A DNA stretch of 64,000 bases from Temnothorax longispinosus (lineage: Eukaryota > Arthropoda > Insecta > Hymenoptera > Formicidae). Made by a program: the position numbers and the translations under genes. Below the pieces are notes generated by a model, which saw nothing but the letters and a program-made list of their open reading frames with translations, searched no databases and had not been told where the DNA came from. Where the stretch lies: the NCBI RefSeq assembly GCF_030848805.1, contig NC_092361.1, forward strand, positions 9,939,928-10,003,927. The letters are read 5' to 3'. Shown piece by piece: positions 45,258 through 55,399 of this stretch; the stretch's first letter is position 1; every line of letters starts with the position of its first letter.

Positions 45258-45649
45258 TTTTATGTTATACGTTGTTACGTATGCGGGGTTCTCAAGAACT
45301 GAACTCTGTGGTAGCTTACTAATATATGTATTTAATATCTAATACAATGAAACGCGGCGCGCTCTGCTTAACGACCACAGGACGACTGACTCGATCCCCG
45401 CTCTTGCTTACAGTGCTTACATATCTTTGAGTCGCTACCTATGCTTCGCATGTTTACGTTTCGGAACTATGCCGGACTATACGTATTCCGTTGCCAATAC
45501 ATTACATACGTGATTAATCGTCTTTCGTCTTTTACAACTTTGGTAACTAATATTTTTTATAAACTTGTCTTTTCTTAAACTTCTTTTTCTCTTTTGTAAA
45601 ATATCTTTTCCTTCAGTGATCGCCTGTCTAAATAAAAACAATCAGACCT
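45258..45649. other. flank upstream of hAT pseudogene
   Basis: No gene or clear repeat identified between the gap and the ATG at 45650. Confidence 0.5.
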
Positions 45650-46599
45650 ATGTCAAAGAAGAAATCAGGAGCGGAGTTCCGAAAATTGAAAAAAAAGCGA
45701 GAGGAAGAAAGAATACAGCTTGCCAGCACTTGGCATAAATGGCTGAATAAAGATAAAAATTCAGATGCCGGCTGTTCTTCATCAACTACTTTTACTGAGG
45801 AAAAAGATCGTTCTGCACAAGACAGTGATAATGAATCGAAATCGAAAACTGAAGAACAGAATTTATCTTTTCCAGAGACTACTAATACAGATGACATTGT
45901 TGCTCAAGATGAAATTGCAGGCGAAAAAGAATTACTGAATGCCTTTGATCCATCGACATGGCAGCGTCCCTACAGTCATTCTTTAATTGCTGTTCTTGTA
46001 GAAAGAGGTCCTGAACAAGGCACACATACTGATTATTTAAAGTCTATGGATAACGGAGGTCGGCGATTTTCTACGAAATGGTTATATAAAACTATGCCTA
46101 ATGGAGAAACTGTAAAACGAGATTGGTTAACGTATAGCAGAAACAAAGGATCAGTATTTTGCTTCTCATGTTTATTATTTGGAAAGTATAATCTTCGCCC
46201 TCCAAAGTTAGCCGATCCAGATCGTGGTTTTTCTAATTGGAAAAAATTAAATCCTAAAATTAATGAACATAAAAACTCACAGGAACATAGAAACTCGTAC
46301 ATTCACTGGAAAGAACTTGAGAGACGATTGAATTCAGGTCATGTTATTACATCTGAACTCGAAAAAAATATTCAGTCAGAAAAAAATAAATGCACGGAGA
46401 AAAAGTTACGGTTGCTACAACAGAATAATGCTGTTAATTTTCGCCCATCCATACAAAAGGGTTATGGAAACCATAGTACTCTGGAAGTGACCTATGGTTT
46501 CCATATGATTTCCATATGGTTGCCCTAATCTTAGTGAGGGTAGCTACTATATGGATGTTGCAACTATAATATATGGATGTTACAACCATAATGAACAAA

Positions 46600-46957
46600 T
46601 ATTCACCCGACAAAAAAAAATTATTTATTTCAAAATTTTATTACTATTTTTTAACTAAATTTGTTTCTTAAGATGCAATCTATGATTATAAATATTTTCT
46701 CGTATTTAAAAACACATATAAAAACACACTTACCTTGGTGGGATTCGAACTCGGGACCTCTGGATCGTGAGCCAACTGCCTTACGTGGTAGACCACTTCT
46801 TAATTTAATGTTAGTGTTATATATAGTCTACATATGTCAACCAGCACAAATATATAATTTTTCAAAAATCATTTTAAGAAACAAATTCAGTTTAAAAAGA
46901 GTAATAAAATTTTGAATTGGATATATGATATAATATTTCTTATAATGTCGGGTGAAT
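46600..46957 (-). mobile_element. inverted-repeat unit with a tRNA-like core
   Basis: TATTCACCCGACA and GTCGGGTGAAT bound imperfect arms (46600-46675 and 46870-46957, sharing TTTGTTTCTTAA and AATTTTATTACT). Between them the minus strand at 46736-46800 has a Pol III-like A box (TGGTCTACCACG) and B box (GAGTTCGAATCCC), ending CCACCA. It looks like a tRNA-derived core carried by a TIR unit. Confidence 0.65.
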
Positions 46958-47029
46958 GTCAGAAACCAGTGTCGGCTCATTACGAAATTTTGTGTTCGTA
47001 AATATATTTATGAAAAAAGTATATTTATA

Positions 47030-47182
47030 AAGGCCTATCTACATAAGACGCAGAACGCGAGTCGCAAGACACACGCACAGTCTACATGTCAATCTAACCT
47101 CTTTGTGTATAGAGGTTAGATTGACATGTAGACTGTGTGTGTGCTTGCGACTCGCGTTCTGCGTCTTATGTAGATAGGCCTT
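47030..47182. repeat. near-perfect 72-bp-arm palindrome
   Basis: Arms 47030-47103 and 47111-47182 begin AAGGCCTATCTACATAAGAC and pair with only a few mismatches around a spacer of about 7 bp. Probably a foldback MITE. Confidence 0.9.
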
Positions 47183-49333
47183 AAAGTTAAAACATCCTTA
47201 TCAAATCCACTTTATTCTATGCAGAAATTCTTTTGCGCGCGCAATGGAACTAAACTCTTAATCATGCAGTGATTCAGTGCTGTACCGTGCAGCTATATCT
47301 TATGGATCTCTCAACCATAATAGTTGTGCTGCAGACCACATAAGAGGGATAGCAATAATCCTTTGGTTGAGGCAACCATATACGAGGGTATTATAACCGA
47401 ATGTTACGTATCGTAAGAACTACGGTTATGACAACTGTATAAATGGGCATATCTTAACAGCTACATTGAATGTAATATCAATTTAACTTGAATTTACATA
47501 CATTTCTCTTTTAATCATAGAGAACATTGTTGTAACAACCGTAACAATTTTCTCCGTGTGGCGAAAAATTTTGAAAGCGATAATAAACGCTATTCTTTAT
47601 TGCGCCGAGAATAATTTGGCATTAAGAGGCTCATCAAATGATATAGACGATAATAATTGCGGCGTTTTTCTGAAAACTATTAAGTTAATAGCAAAACACG
47701 ACCCAGAAATACGATGTCACGTCGAGGCTATAAGAATTCCAGGAAGACATATCTCTTACTTTTCAAATATTATACAAAATGAAGTGATAAGCCTACTTGC
47801 CCACGAAGTAAAAGAAATCATTGTTAGCGAAATTCATAAAGCGAAGTACTTTTCTATTTCCTTTGACTGTACTCCAGATACAGCTCACAAAGAGCAAATG
47901 ACCCAGATCATACGATATGTTAAGGTAACACAAAACGGAAAGTGTTCAATTGAAGAAAGGTTTATCGATTTTATAGAAACCAAACAAAAAACGGGTGAAG
48001 GACTGGCACAAGATATTTTAAACAAATTGCAGGCTGATAACTTAGACATCCAGAATTGTAGAGCTCAGTGTTACGATAATGGTGCGAACATGGCGGGGAA
48101 ATACAAAGGAGTGCAGGCTCGCATTATCGAAGTCAACAAATTAGCTTATTTTGTACCATGTTCATCACATTCATTAAATCTAGTTGGAGTTCACGCCGCT
48201 AGCGTATCACCAGAAATGATGACATTTTTTGGTATTGTCCAACGTTTATTTGTCTTTTTCTCATCTTCTCCTGACAGATGGGACATTCTTATGTCACATG
48301 TAACGGTTTCTTTGAAGAAACATTGTGATACTCGATGGTCATCGAAAAAGCAAGCTGTTTCTGCAGTGTACAAAGAGTTGCCAAATATTTTACAAGCTCT
48401 GGAAGACCTTACGCAAATTAGAAAAAATGAGGAATCATACTCAGGAGCAAAAAACTTTTTAAAACAGATAAAACATTTTCACTTTATCTGCAGTTTGGTA
48501 GTATGGAATAACATCTTAGAGGAAATTGATAATGTAAATGTTCTTCTACAGAAAAAAACTATTACAGTTTCGATCGCTAGCAAACTTATTGAAAGTCTGA
48601 AAAATATTATAAGCACAATAAGAAATGAGAAGTTTCCAAACTTTCTACAGGAAAGTATAGATTTGGCCAAGTCATTAGAGGTAGATCCTGTATTTAAGGA
48701 GAGTCGGAAAAGAAAAACAAAAAAACAATTTAATTATGAAGCTTCTGATGAAAGTGCCAATTTGAATGAGAGTGCGAAATTTTGTGTTGCTTACTTGGAA
48801 GCTATTGATACAATAATCGAGCAACTTAACTGGGGATTTGAGAAACTTCGGAAGATATCAGAAGATTTTGAATTTCTTTCTGGCTTAAATATAGTATCAA
48901 TGGACGAAAATATTTTGAGTAAATTTTGTACGGGCCTGGTTGATAAATATGCTGCTGACTTAACGGGCCGGAGTTTTTGAGTGAAGTACTGAGTGCGAAA
49001 AAATTGTTTCCGCCTTTAAACAAAAATTTTAAACAAATGGACCACTTAGAAATCCTTCAATTAATTCATGATTTTGACTTGACACCTAATTACAAAAATA
49101 TGGAGACAGCATATAGGATTTACTTAACTATCCCAGTCACCTCCGCATCAGCGGAAAGATCCTTCAGCAAACTTAAATTGGTGAAAAATTACTTAAGATC
49201 TGCAATAGGCCAAGAGAGATTAAGCAATTTAAGTATACTTGCAATTGAATACGAAATAACGCAACTGTTAGATTTGGAAAAAATAATTGATAATTTTGCT
49301 TCCTTAAAAGCTAGGAAAGTAAAGTTGACGTAA

Positions 49334-49744
49334 TTATTTTCTAATTTTAAGTTATATTTTTGTAATTGTTTAAACAGAGAAGTTTATTTTATCAAGAAAT
49401 TTTATTTTGTGATTGTCCAAACAGAGAGAGAAAAGTTTTATTTTATTAACAAATTTTATTTTTGTAATTGTCCAAACAATTTTATTATATTAACAAGTTT
49501 TATTCTATTAACTCAAGACTTAAATTTTATTGTATTAACAACTTATTTTATCAACTAAAGACTAATTGTAAGAAAAATACTTTTAATAAAGAAGAAGCTT
49601 TATTGTTCTAATTTATGAGTTGATTTAGTTTTATTATAATAATATAAATACCTAACAATATTTATGTATGTTACATATTTATTAGAACTGAAAAAGTATT
49701 CATTATTTATTTCAAATTCCACAAAGAATATTACCTATACAAAA
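49334..49744. repeat. AT-rich 3' flank with degenerate tandem repeat
   Basis: From about 49380 to 49560 a unit of about 60 bp (GTTTTATTTTATTAACAAATT and TTGTAATTGTCCAAACA-like pieces) recurs three to four times with decay. No gene. Confidence 0.55.
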
Positions 49745-50640
49745 GGCGGACTTATAAAACTACACGGCATTCGGGCATTTTGTATCAGTCAAATTTTTGT
49801 TTTTTAACCGCGGAAAGGGCGCCAAACTCATGCTATGCCCCGGGCGCAGTTTTCTCTTCGCACGGCCCTGATCACCTTTAACGGGATTTTTGGAGGCGAA
49901 AACTGCAATTGGCTGAGTAAATTTGTCAGCAAGAGGTTGAAAAAATAACACAAGGCCGTGTGTTTCTTGATCATCTATGTCCGTAGCCCTCGGTCCATCA
50001 TTTCCAAAATCTGTCAAGCCGGTGTATGTGAGATCCTTTGATGAAACGGCGAGTGATTTCCGTAAACTTATTTCGTCGCAAACTAACAAACCATGGCGCT
50101 GCATTTGATCCTTCGATTGGAATTTCAGTTTCAACAATTCGAAGATCTTGTTGTCGAAACCACATTTCGAATCAATCAGAGAGAAGTAATTTCGAACAGT
50201 CCTTGTACATGGTAGAGGAAGTATTTGATTTTTTTTTATAAATTCATAATAAGCTGGAGATTGTATGTTCATCAGCATGCACATCATTATCCAGTCTTTG
50301 GTGTATCGCCGTCCTCTCAAATCTTTTTGTTTTGCTACTGCGACTATTTGCCGCAATGCATTTTTTTGCACTTCTGGTATGTTTAACATTGCACACCGTT
50401 CTTCGAGCAAATTATCTTCTATCGCAGTTAATTCGTCTTGTTTCTGTCTTAAATACGCGGAGAGTATTTTCACCCGTCTTGTTCAATGATTTTTTGCTCG
50501 TCTCTCACGATTAATCTTCAGCCGCATATCGTTAAACTTCATCTGATCAACAGGATTTGACAAAACAGTAAATTGTTTGAATTTATCACGTTTTATGTAA
50601 CAAGAATTTTTTGCTGTAACGTCTTTCTGAGTTGCGCACA
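49745..50640 (-). pseudogene. P/THAP9-like transposase, catalytic-region fragment
   Basis: The frame 50473-49760 encodes 237 residues, read as a P-element-type transposase: NIPEVQKNALRQIVAVA, KDLRGRRYTKDWIMMCML and LPLPCTRTVRNYFS, then LLVCDEISLRKSLAVSS with a probable first catalytic Asp, LTYTGLTDFGND, and HGLVLFFQPLADKFTQPIAV with FASKNPVKG. An upstream stretch to about 50640 in a shifted frame (FKQFTVLSNPVDQMKFNDM) likely belongs to it. The protein ends soon after NPVKG, so the GTP-binding insert and C-terminus are missing. Matching THAP sequence lies 10 kb to the right on the same strand. Fragment, probably inactive. Confidence 0.72.
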
Positions 50641-51316
50641 AAAATTGCAAATTTTTGTATTTCCAATTAACATGAGGTTTATACTTTGAACTTTAAACCT
50701 TAATATCGTCTAAATGGTTATATTTATAAAAAAAAATATAAGAGATTTTTTTGTAGATTGTTAAATTTTTTACAAAAATGTGTATTGATTATTTCATAAT
50801 TTTTGATAGTCAATATGATACAAAATTCATAAGAAGCAAAAACAAGTTTTATAAAATTTATCAAACTTTAATTTTGAATATCTTTTGAACGGTTAAATTT
50901 ATGAAAAAATGATAAGAGATCTTTTTTGTAGAGCGGTAAATTTACTACAGAAAATCTATGTGGCACAATGCTGTATTACTGTTTGTTAGATAGTTATAAA
51001 AATTTTCTATCTTACTAAATAAAAAATAAAAAATCGCGATGAGCGACCTGTTAATATTAATATTAAGGGCTAAAATTTTAACAGGTATCTTATTTTACCT
51101 TTCTGCAAGTATATATGCTATTCGTGAAATGAAAAAAAAAGTTGCTCCAAAATGACACACCCTAATATATATATATATAATATATACCTTTGTACATTGA
51201 TATATAATTGTACATACTATAATTGTACATAATTTATTGACATTTTCACGAGTCTAATGATATATTTGAATTTACGCAGGCTGAAACATGCGCTTGTTAA
51301 ACTTATCAACGCGGTA
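50641..51316. other. AT-rich spacer with diverged repeats
   Basis: Two related stretches (about 50698-50770 and 50868-50950) share ATAAGAGATTTTTTTGTAGA-like sequence and GGTTAAATTTAT. A (TA)n run lies near 51166. No gene seen. Confidence 0.5.
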
Positions 51317-51426
51317 ATTGCGATAAATATTACCACATGCCTCGGTAGTCGAATTGGTACGACGCCCTTCACGGAATGAGGGAGGTTCCAGGTTCGAATC
51401 CTGGCTGAGGTAATATTTTTCGCAAT
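51317..51426 (+). mobile_element. tRNA-like core framed by 18-bp inverted repeats
   Basis: 51339-51412 folds like a tRNA: acceptor GCCTCGG with CTGAGGT, D stem GTCG/CGAC, T arm CCAGG-TTCGAAT-CCTGG and a B box GGTTCGAATCC. The anticodon loop is irregular (a T at position 33 is lacking in the best fold), so a working tRNA is unlikely. Inverted arms ATTGCGATAAATATTACC (51317-51334) and GGTAATATTTTTCGCAAT (51409-51426) enclose it. Confidence 0.65.
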
Positions 51427-51974
51427 AATTTCTTTACAGTTTTTTAAATAATTAAATCGTATAGATTTAATTCCGGGGAGGGAAGGGTATTAAAGTTCCA
51501 ACGATAGCTGTGTTTCAAGTCCGACAAATAATCGGCGCGCAGTTTATTAAGTTGGAATATCAAGAGACACGGTAGTGTCTCGCGCCAAGTGCGCGCGAAG
51601 CGAGACGCACCGTGACTCTTTTACGCGAACGCATGAGTTGCGAGTATTCGAGATTTTGAGATCTCAATAACGAGTGAACGGATCAATTTCTAAGTAGGTT
51701 CGATCGATAGCTTGGGGTTTGATTTATAAATAAGAGTCTTTTTTTTCCGTTACGTACCCTACGAGCGAAGATATTGCGATGCAAAGTCCAAATGTGGAAA
51801 ATTTTTTTTTAAGAAACGTCCACGTCGGACAAAAATGGCGGCTGGTGTGTCACTTTCCTATTTTTGACACGAGAGTGCATTCGTGCACTGTCGCAGTGCG
51901 TGACAGTGACAGTTTTTTACAACCTAGAAAAGGATAAGTGTAAGTGTGTGATAGTCGTGACCGTTGCCGCGTCG

Positions 51975-52615
51975 TGACAGATAGTGAAATATATATAAGT
52001 ATTGACCGTAGAGAGCTGATGCCGATAGATCTTTAAGAAGGAAGATGTATCTACAAAATCGTACAAACACGTACGTATATACTGTCTTGTAAAAGTTGTC
52101 AAACTGTATGTTTACGCGAGCGTTACTTCTGTAGTAACTTACGATAATTCACTCGTTTACGCGGAGTAAATTATCGTAAGTTACTACAAAATCCCGTTTA
52201 CGCGAAGGAAAATTCTGTTTACGCGAAGGAATTATCGTAAGTTTACTACAGAAGTAACGCTCGCGTGTAAACGTAGTAAGTGAAATATATAAAGTATTAA
52301 CCACAGAGAGATGTCGAGGAGATCTTTAAAAGAAGGAAGGTATATTCAAAATGGCACACGTACGTACGTACAAGACGCTGTCTTGTAAAAGTTGTCGAAC
52401 TATATGTTTACGCGAGTGAGTACATCTATAGTAACTTACAGTAATTCATATTAAGATACGTTGTCGTCTCTCAATCAGAGAAACGTAACCTTCACTACTT
52501 TCAACGGTGGCTCTTGATTTCCGATCATAATAGTTACTATAAAATCTCCCGTTTACGCGGAGGAATTATCGTATCGTAAGTTACTACAGAAGTAACGTTT
52601 GCGTAAATAGGTTAT
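51975..52615. repeat. about 300-bp tandem duplication with foldback ends
   Basis: Copies 51975-52270 and 52275-52615 share GTGAAATATATA, GATCTTTAA, CTGTCTTGTAAAAGTTGTC and TATGTTTACGCGAG in order. Each ends in an inverted repeat, e.g. ACGCGAGCGTTACTTCTGTA near 52110 against its complement near 52250. GTTTACGCG recurs through both. Confidence 0.75.
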
Positions 52616-52649
52616 AAAAATAACACGATGTTATATATGTGGTTTGCCG

Positions 52650-52651
<2 letters not shown>

Positions 52652-52737
<86 letters not shown>
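52652..52737. repeat. (TA)n(TG)n microsatellite
   Basis: About 28 bp of TA followed by about 56 bp of TG. Confidence 0.98.
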
Positions 52738-52738
<1 letters not shown>

Positions 52739-53678
52739 TTTCTGCTTAGTGCTCTGAATGTCATCTAGTCATACATATCAAGAACTTTCGATGGGCTTCT
52801 TCAGAAGATAGGATATGAAGAAAATCTTAATGCATGATGACGATACCACAAAGATGTTAAGGCTAGATGCCACGAAATGTGCATGTATCGTCGATCACGC
52901 GGAATGCAAGAGAAAATCCGCCGTTAAATTGAGCGAACATTCACGAATCCTGATACCCACAAGTAATTTCTTACAATTTTTTTATGATCCTGATTATCTC
53001 ATAATTTGTATTTTTGTACGTGTATTTTATGCTTTGATAGAAGGAACGTGAAAAAGAACAGGAAAAGGAAAGAGCACTAGCGGCGAAGCAGACAGAAAAG
53101 AACAAACAGAAGAGACAGATTCAAGCTTTGTCTTTTAATCTGGACGAAGACGAAGATGAAGCTGAGATGTCTTCTGACGAAGACAATGCCGAAAAATCCC
53201 CGCAGTCAGAAAATGTGCAATCTGATGGCTCTGCGATTAAGAAGATTTAGAAAAATCCAGATGTAGATACATGTTTTTTGCCAGTAGGGAAAGGGACGAG
53301 GAGGAAAATAAACTTAGGGAAGAATTGAGATAAGAATGGGCTAGAAAGCAGAACGCGTTGAAGAAAGAAGAAATTGAGATCACATTCAGTTATTGGGATG
53401 GATCTGACCATCGTCGGAGTGTTATAATGAAGAAAGGTAAATGTCTCAGTGGTTTAGAGAACGTTTAAGTTATTAAAATACTCCAGTGTCACTTTTGGAG
53501 TAACATTGGCATGATATACAGGGTGTCCGAAAAATCGCCTACTCCACTTCGGGAGGTGATTCGGGACCCAAAAACAAGCAAAAAAGTATTCATACAAACA
53601 TAGGTCCGGAAATGAGCCGTTTCCGAGTTATAGCCACTTTTATGTTCAAAAATTGTAAATTTTTATTTTCAATTTTTT

Positions 53679-53885
53679 TTAATTACAATTACCAAATTCT
53701 CTCAAGTTTCTGTCTACATTTCGAAAAGACGCTATTCCCGGTACATCTCGATTTGGAAAAGACTGGATGTATAATCTTCTTGCCTCGGCAGCATTACTTT
53801 GAGCAAGACCATACATAAGATGCATATCAGCTAATTCATTAAAACTTAAACGATCCATTGATGAATACGGAAAGATTAGATACAA
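53679..53885 (-). pseudogene. DUF4817-like helix-turn-helix fragment
   Basis: The 68-residue frame reads FNELADMHLMYGLAQSNAAE, ARRLYIQSFPNRDVPG and FRNVDRNLREFGNCN. This matches my memory of the DUF4817 helix-turn-helix domain common in insect transposon proteins (ADMH-x-VYG, YxxRFPNRR-x-P). It would bind element ends. No catalytic domain follows; nested insertions occupy the rest of the element, so it is a remnant. It lies just inside the left TIR and overlaps its inner edge. Confidence 0.65.
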
Positions 53886-53937
53886 CCTAAAAGTAAGGTG
53901 TTGTTAAATAATAATTTGAAACTTATTGGCTACGTTT

Positions 53938-54295
53938 ACACCCAGCGACCTGATCGCGGCCTGATCTATATTGTGACCCGAAGTAGGTCTAGTCATCATT
54001 CGTTTACACCGAAAGAAACCTAAAAATTGACGGGATCGTATTTGGGATCGCCCTGAATTGCAGCGAATTTGAACAAGCAAATGAAGCTTTTAGGTCATTT
54101 TAGGACGCGTCGCGCTTGATCGCGCGTTTACATCGCAAATGATAACGGCCGATTTCAGGTCGGGTCACTAAAATACGCGGCCTGATCTGAAGCCAGGTCC
54201 GGTCGTCTATCAACTGTTTACAGCAGGCGGGCTAAATAATTTAGGTCGAATTTGAGGTACAGGCCGCGGCCTAATTTCAGGGTGTAAACGTAGCC
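53938..54295. mobile_element. MITE, GGCTACGTTTACACCC ends
   Basis: Inverted ends GGCTACGTTTACACCC at 53938 and GGGTGTAAACGTAGCC at 54280-54295, with ATT on both sides (53935-53937 and 54296-54298). Internally several CCTGATC/GATCAGG-type pieces. 358 bp, non-coding. Confidence 0.88.
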
Positions 54296-54318
54296 ATTGA
54301 AAAGCCGTGATTTACTTA

Positions 54319-54436
54319 CTGATTTTGAATAGGCGTGAAAACAACTGATTTCAAGTAGCCGTGAAAACAACTGATTTTGAATAACCGTGAAAACAACTGA
54401 TTTTGAATAGCCGTGAAAACAACTGATTTCAAGTAG
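54319..54436. repeat. 26-bp tandem repeat, split by an insertion
   Basis: GATTTTGAATAGCCGTGAAA unit (26 bp with ACAACT), four full copies plus a partial; the array resumes at 55400 after the nested element. Confidence 0.92.
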
Positions 54437-55399
54437 CCCAGCAAACGAAAAAAGATTGAAAAGAATTAAAACGGGATTGCCAGGAATTCAATTAAGGACT
54501 TTCCGAATTCCATTCTGTCCAAAAAAGGGATTGAAATAGTTTCAATAACATGGAATTCCTTATTTTGGAAAGAATTTGTCTTTTTTGAATCCCATCCAAT
54601 TCCGACACAAAAATATTATACCACTGAATGCCAGGTTAGGGATTGGAAAGTTTCGTGATGAATTCCATTGAATACCATTGATTCCGTTAACGAAAATGAA
54701 TACCACTGAATGCCAGGTTAGGGATTGGAAAGTTTCGTGATGAATTCCAATGAATACCATTGATTCCGTTAACGAAATGAATACCATTGAATGCCAAACT
54801 AGGAATTAAAAATTTCCGTATTGAATTCCATTGAATTCCGTCTATTCTGACAATAAAATGAATACCATTGAATGCCAGGATAGGGATTGAAAAGTGTCCG
54901 TGTTGAACTCTATGGTGGTACGCGCCACCAATAGTACACGCCCGCGCGGTATCTGCATTACCGGCAGTTCGCGTCGACGCCGTTAGGCGTCGCATCGCCG
55001 GGGCATCTTCTCGAGTTCAAAGTTTCGTCTCGACCGCTATGTAAAGGGACCCCCTACGGGGCCTGACAAATCTTATAAATCTCATTTTCGGGCTAATTGC
55101 CCGTCGGCAGTAGTGCGTGTAATGCCCTTAGGCATACACAAAAGCTCACCGACGAACAAAACAGCGCTTGGTCGCCCAACGGAGGCGCGAGACGTTTCCT
55201 AAACCATCTAATGCCATGCAATTCCATAACCTTTACGGATTCCATAGGATTGGATGGAATTGAAAATTTCTTTTTTGGATTCCATGGGATTGGACCATCT
55301 TATTTCAAATCCCATCTAATTTCATTTAATTCCGCCAAAAAAGGGATTCAAAGGTATTAAAAATTTTTAATATCTTTTAATCCTTTAGCGTTTGCTGGG
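54437..55399. mobile_element. 963-bp TIR element inside the 26-bp array
   Basis: Ends CCCAGCAAACG and CGTTTGCTGGG, with AG on both sides (54435-54436 and 55400-55401); the tandem array reads through if it is removed with one AG. Left half contains four 82-bp tandem units (54604-54920). A GC-rich segment (54905-55200) of unknown origin is embedded. Confidence 0.88.
54604..54920. repeat. 82-bp tandem repeat, four units
   Basis: Units keyed by CCAYTGAATGCCAGG-like starts at 54621, 54704, 54784 and 54865, decaying left to right. Confidence 0.88.

Larger units (their letters stand above)
46393..47558. mobile_element. 1.17 kb TIR element inside the hAT gene
   Basis: Ends CACGGAGAAAAAGTTACGG and the complement of CCGTAACAATTTTCTCCGTG; TG lies on both sides (46391-46392 and 47559-47560). 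Removing the element with one TG restores the hAT reading frame, which fixes the boundaries. It is non-coding, contains nested inverted repeats (46454-46510, 46600-46957, 47030-47182) and no transposase. Confidence 0.9.
45650..49333 (+). pseudogene. ZMYM1-like hAT transposase gene, split by a TIR insertion
   Basis: Left part 45650-46392 starts MSKKKSGAEFRKLKKKREEE, then the TTF-type zinc-finger region: FSTKWLYKTMPNG, KRDWLTYSRNKGSVFCFSC and PDRGFSNWKKL. The coding sequence is interrupted after EKNK by a 1166-bp insertion and resumes at 47559 with WRKILKAIINAILY and LALRGSSND. It continues with the DUF4371-type hAT core: KYFSISFDCTPDTAHKEQM, CRAQCYDNGANMAGKYKGVQ, ARIIEVNKLAYFVPCSSHSL and HCDTRWSSKK. 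A frameshift near 48975 separates the C-terminal hAT dimerisation region: TIPVTSASAERSFSKLKLVK and LSNLSILAIEYE. The family includes host ZMYM1-like genes and transposon proteins. With both an insertion and a frameshift this copy is dead; no TIRs of its own were found. Confidence 0.87.
51427..53040. other. spacer upstream of FAM50 exons
   Basis: Mixed sequence with no FAM50 5' exons that I could find. It contains the tandem duplication and microsatellite listed separately. A 78-codon frame at 52815-53051 is unrecognised and overlaps the splice acceptor of the first visible FAM50 exon. Confidence 0.45.

Noticed and set aside
51339..51412. Functional tRNA gene
   Set aside because: The fold is good except at the anticodon loop, where the conserved T before the anticodon is missing in the best pairing, and it sits between inverted repeats. 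A scan with a tRNA model would settle it.
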